Shown here: positions 62,587-64,000 of the stretch, piece after piece
How positions within the stretch are numbered: position 1 is the first letter of the stretch
Layout of the letters: each line of letters starts with the position of its first letter
Assembly: GCF_006443095.1 (NCBI RefSeq)
Contig: NZ_VFWZ01000005.1
Span: 248,001 to 312,000, forward strand
DNA length: 64,000 nucleotides
From: Aquimarina algicola
GTDB taxonomy: Bacteria; Bacteroidota; Bacteroidia; Flavobacteriales; Flavobacteriaceae
Direction of reading: 5' to 3'
Translations under genes and position numbers: made by a program
The notes under the pieces: model-generated
What the model was told of the DNA's origin: nothing
Database searches by the model: none
The model's input: only the letters and a program-made list of their open reading frames with translations

Positions 62587-64000
62587 ATGTTCAAAAATCA
62601 ACTAATACTACTTATATTTTTGCTACTATTTAATTCAAGTTTTACTCAAACTTATTATGCTGGCTTCAAAACTTTAAAATTAAAAGATAGTACTAGGATT
62701 TATAAACCGCATACAACACCAAATGATGGGTTATATTATCGTCCCGTTGATTTAGATATTTGGTACCCCTCGAATGAAACAAAACACAAACCTTTGCTTT
62801 TTGGAGATATATTCAAACTTTTTGAAGAAAGAGCAATTAATTATCAGGATAACGAGGATTTTTCCGGAATAACAAATGAATTAGCACAGTTTTATGTAGC
62901 CGAATTAGGTATGGGAATTAATGGAGAACGTCTATTAGATGTCAAAACAAGTAGTTATCCTGATGTATGTCCTATATCAGAGAAACGTCCAATTATTCTA
63001 TATATGGCAGGTTTTAACGGTATGGGGTTTGAAAACTTTAAACTTCTTGAAACATTGGCACAAAATGGATATGTTATAGTTTCTATTTGGTCTGTAGGTA
63101 GATACCCAGGAAATATGACAAACAAAAAAGAAGATTTGATGGAACAAGTTTATGATGCTGAATTTGCGATTCAATACTTTAAAAAAAATAACTTGTTTCA
63201 TATAGATTTTAGTAATATTGGAGTAATTGGTTATAGTTGGGGAGGTATGGGAACAGCAGCCTTTATTAAAAGAAATCCAATAGTAAAAGCTTTTCTCTCG
63301 CTAGATGGAACAGAAACACATTACTTTGGTGAATCAGAAGAAGACGATCGTTTGATTCAAGAAATCCATCATTCAAATCTATTGGAACCACTATCTCAGA
63401 AAATAAATTATTTATATCTAGAAAGTGGTAATAAATTAAATGAGTTTGAGCCTACACATGAATACAATTATTATAATAGAATAGATACCAATAAGTTTTA
63501 CTTACGTTTCAAAAATAGTTCTCATATTGATTTTACCTGTATTCCTTCAATTTTAAAAACATCAGAAGCATCTGTAAATACTTATCGAGAAATAGAAAAT
63601 ATAACATTGTCTTTTTTCAACAAGTTATTTGCTAAAGAAAATAAGTTTAGTGTTTATTTGAAGAGTTTAAAAGCGTTAAAATATACTACAGATATACCAT
63701 ATGATATTTCTTCAAAAACAGAGCTAGGGCTGTCTAAAAGAAAAATAGCTGGTTTTGTAGTTAATAAAAGCAATAATAAGCCATTACCTTATGTCAATAT
63801 CGGAATACTCAATCAAGAAATAGGAACTGTCACAAATTCTGAAGGTAAGTTTACTTTTGATTTGAAAAAAGAATTTATGAATGACACTATAAAAATATCT
63901 TCGATTGGATATAAAACACAAAAAATTACTCTAAAAGATATCAAAGAAAAAAATGAAGCACTTTTGATAGCGCTAGAAGAAGAAATTAATGAATTACATG
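62587..64000 (+). CDS. Alpha/beta hydrolase fused to CarboxypepD_reg-like domain, cut at window end
   Basis: An open frame from the ATG at 62587 to the last base, so the C-terminus is missing. It has a signal peptide (QLILLIFLLLFNSSFTQ), an alpha/beta-hydrolase part with RPIILYMAGFNG and the nucleophile in IGVIGYSWGGMG, then about 200 residues further on a segment beginning KPLPYVNIGILNQEIGTVTN and GKFTFDL, typical of the CarboxypepD_reg-like beta-sandwich that often lies on outer-membrane proteins. The hydrolase may be held at the surface by that domain. The rest of the protein is outside the window. Confidence 0.75.
   Translation, partial: MFKNQLILLIFLLLFNSSFTQTYYAGFKTLKLKDSTRIYKPHTTPNDGLYYRPVDLDIWYPSNETKHKPLLFGDIFKLFEERAINYQDNEDFSGITNELAQFYVAELGMGINGERLLDVKTSSYPDVCPISEKRPIILYMAGFNGMGFENFKLLETLAQNGYVIVSIWSVGRYPGNMTNKKEDLMEQVYDAEFAIQYFKKNNLFHIDFSNIGVIGYSWGGMGTAAFIKRNPIVKAFLSLDGTETHYFGESEEDDRLIQEIHHSNLLEPLSQKINYLYLESGNKLNEFEPTHEYNYYNRIDTNKFYLRFKNSSHIDFTCIPSILKTSEASVNTYREIENITLSFFNKLFAKENKFSVYLKSLKALKYTTDIPYDISSKTELGLSKRKIAGFVVNKSNNKPLPYVNIGILNQEIGTVTNSEGKFTFDLKKEFMNDTIKISSIGYKTQKITLKDIKEKNEALLIALEEEINELH

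Noticed and set aside
1..64000. tRNA or rRNA genes
   Set aside because: No cloverleaf-like or rRNA-like stretch was noticed; a covariance search would be needed for certainty.

Overview
The window is chromosomal DNA of a low-GC member of the Bacteroidota, almost certainly a marine-type Flavobacteriaceae; Aquimarina or a relative is a guess. The signs are the AT-rich composition, lipoprotein signals followed by acidic residues, promoters of the TTG / TAnnTTTG type, the coaD-ddl-PASTA-rluD neighbourhood, a split lantibiotic dehydratase, and family pairs such as DUF1501/DUF1800. No rRNA, tRNA, transposase, prophage or CRISPR array was seen. The first gene (birA) and the last (a hydrolase open at 64000) are cut by the window edges.

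Layout. 0-4 kb: birA, an SRPBCC protein, pyrE, a Nudix hydrolase and an M14-type lipoprotein peptidase. 4.3-9.3 kb: a SulP transporter, then an overlapping set of an Lgt-like membrane protein, a tetraether-synthase-like (MJ0619-type) radical SAM enzyme and a 71-residue membrane protein, with a carboxyl-methyltransferase-type enzyme converging on it. 9.5-16.8 kb: a CsgH-like secreted protein, a WYL regulator with a GyrI-like protein, two consecutive Roadblock/LC7-like proteins, a DUF1501/DUF1800 pair and a lipoprotein with an Asp-Thr repeat. 16.8-23 kb: coaD, ddl, PASTA protein, rluD, cold-shock protein, GH71/99-like lipoprotein, yaaA. 23.4-30.1 kb: a TRAP transporter of the 2-oxo-acid type followed by pyruvate carboxylase, which needs the biotin ligase encoded at the left edge. 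30.2 kb: a 49-codon lanthipeptide-type precursor gene. 30.6-35.1 kb: an SGNH-SGNH-MBOAT O-acylation operon. 35-40 kb: a structured repeat, a decayed DinB-like gene, several unknown proteins, a UDG-like protein and a GDPD lipoprotein.

40-48.2 kb holds the complete trp operon on the minus strand (trpE-G-D-C-SDR-F-B-A). It starts with a readable attenuator: promoter, a 20-codon leader peptide with three consecutive Trp codons, a predicted antiterminator pairing and an intrinsic terminator. An unrelated SDR gene sits between trpC and trpF. A second copy of the structured repeat fills the trpE-trpG gap. 48-51.5 kb: MarR regulator with YceI, two thioredoxin-fold proteins and two rhodaneses.

51.7-56.1 kb is a class I lanthipeptide maturation cassette: LanC, a LanB glutamylation part and a separate LanB elimination part. 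It has no adjacent precursor or exporter; the orphan precursor at 30.2 kb is the best candidate substrate in the window. 56-64 kb: a NeuD/PglD-like acetyltransferase, a membrane GT2 glycosyltransferase, and a run of secreted or poorly known proteins (lipocalin-like, two alpha/beta hydrolases, a HEAT-like protein, a YARHG-domain protein).

The points most worth following are the lanthipeptide precursor and its split enzymes, the Lgt-like/tetraether-synthase-like operon, the trp attenuator, and the covarying dispersed repeat.
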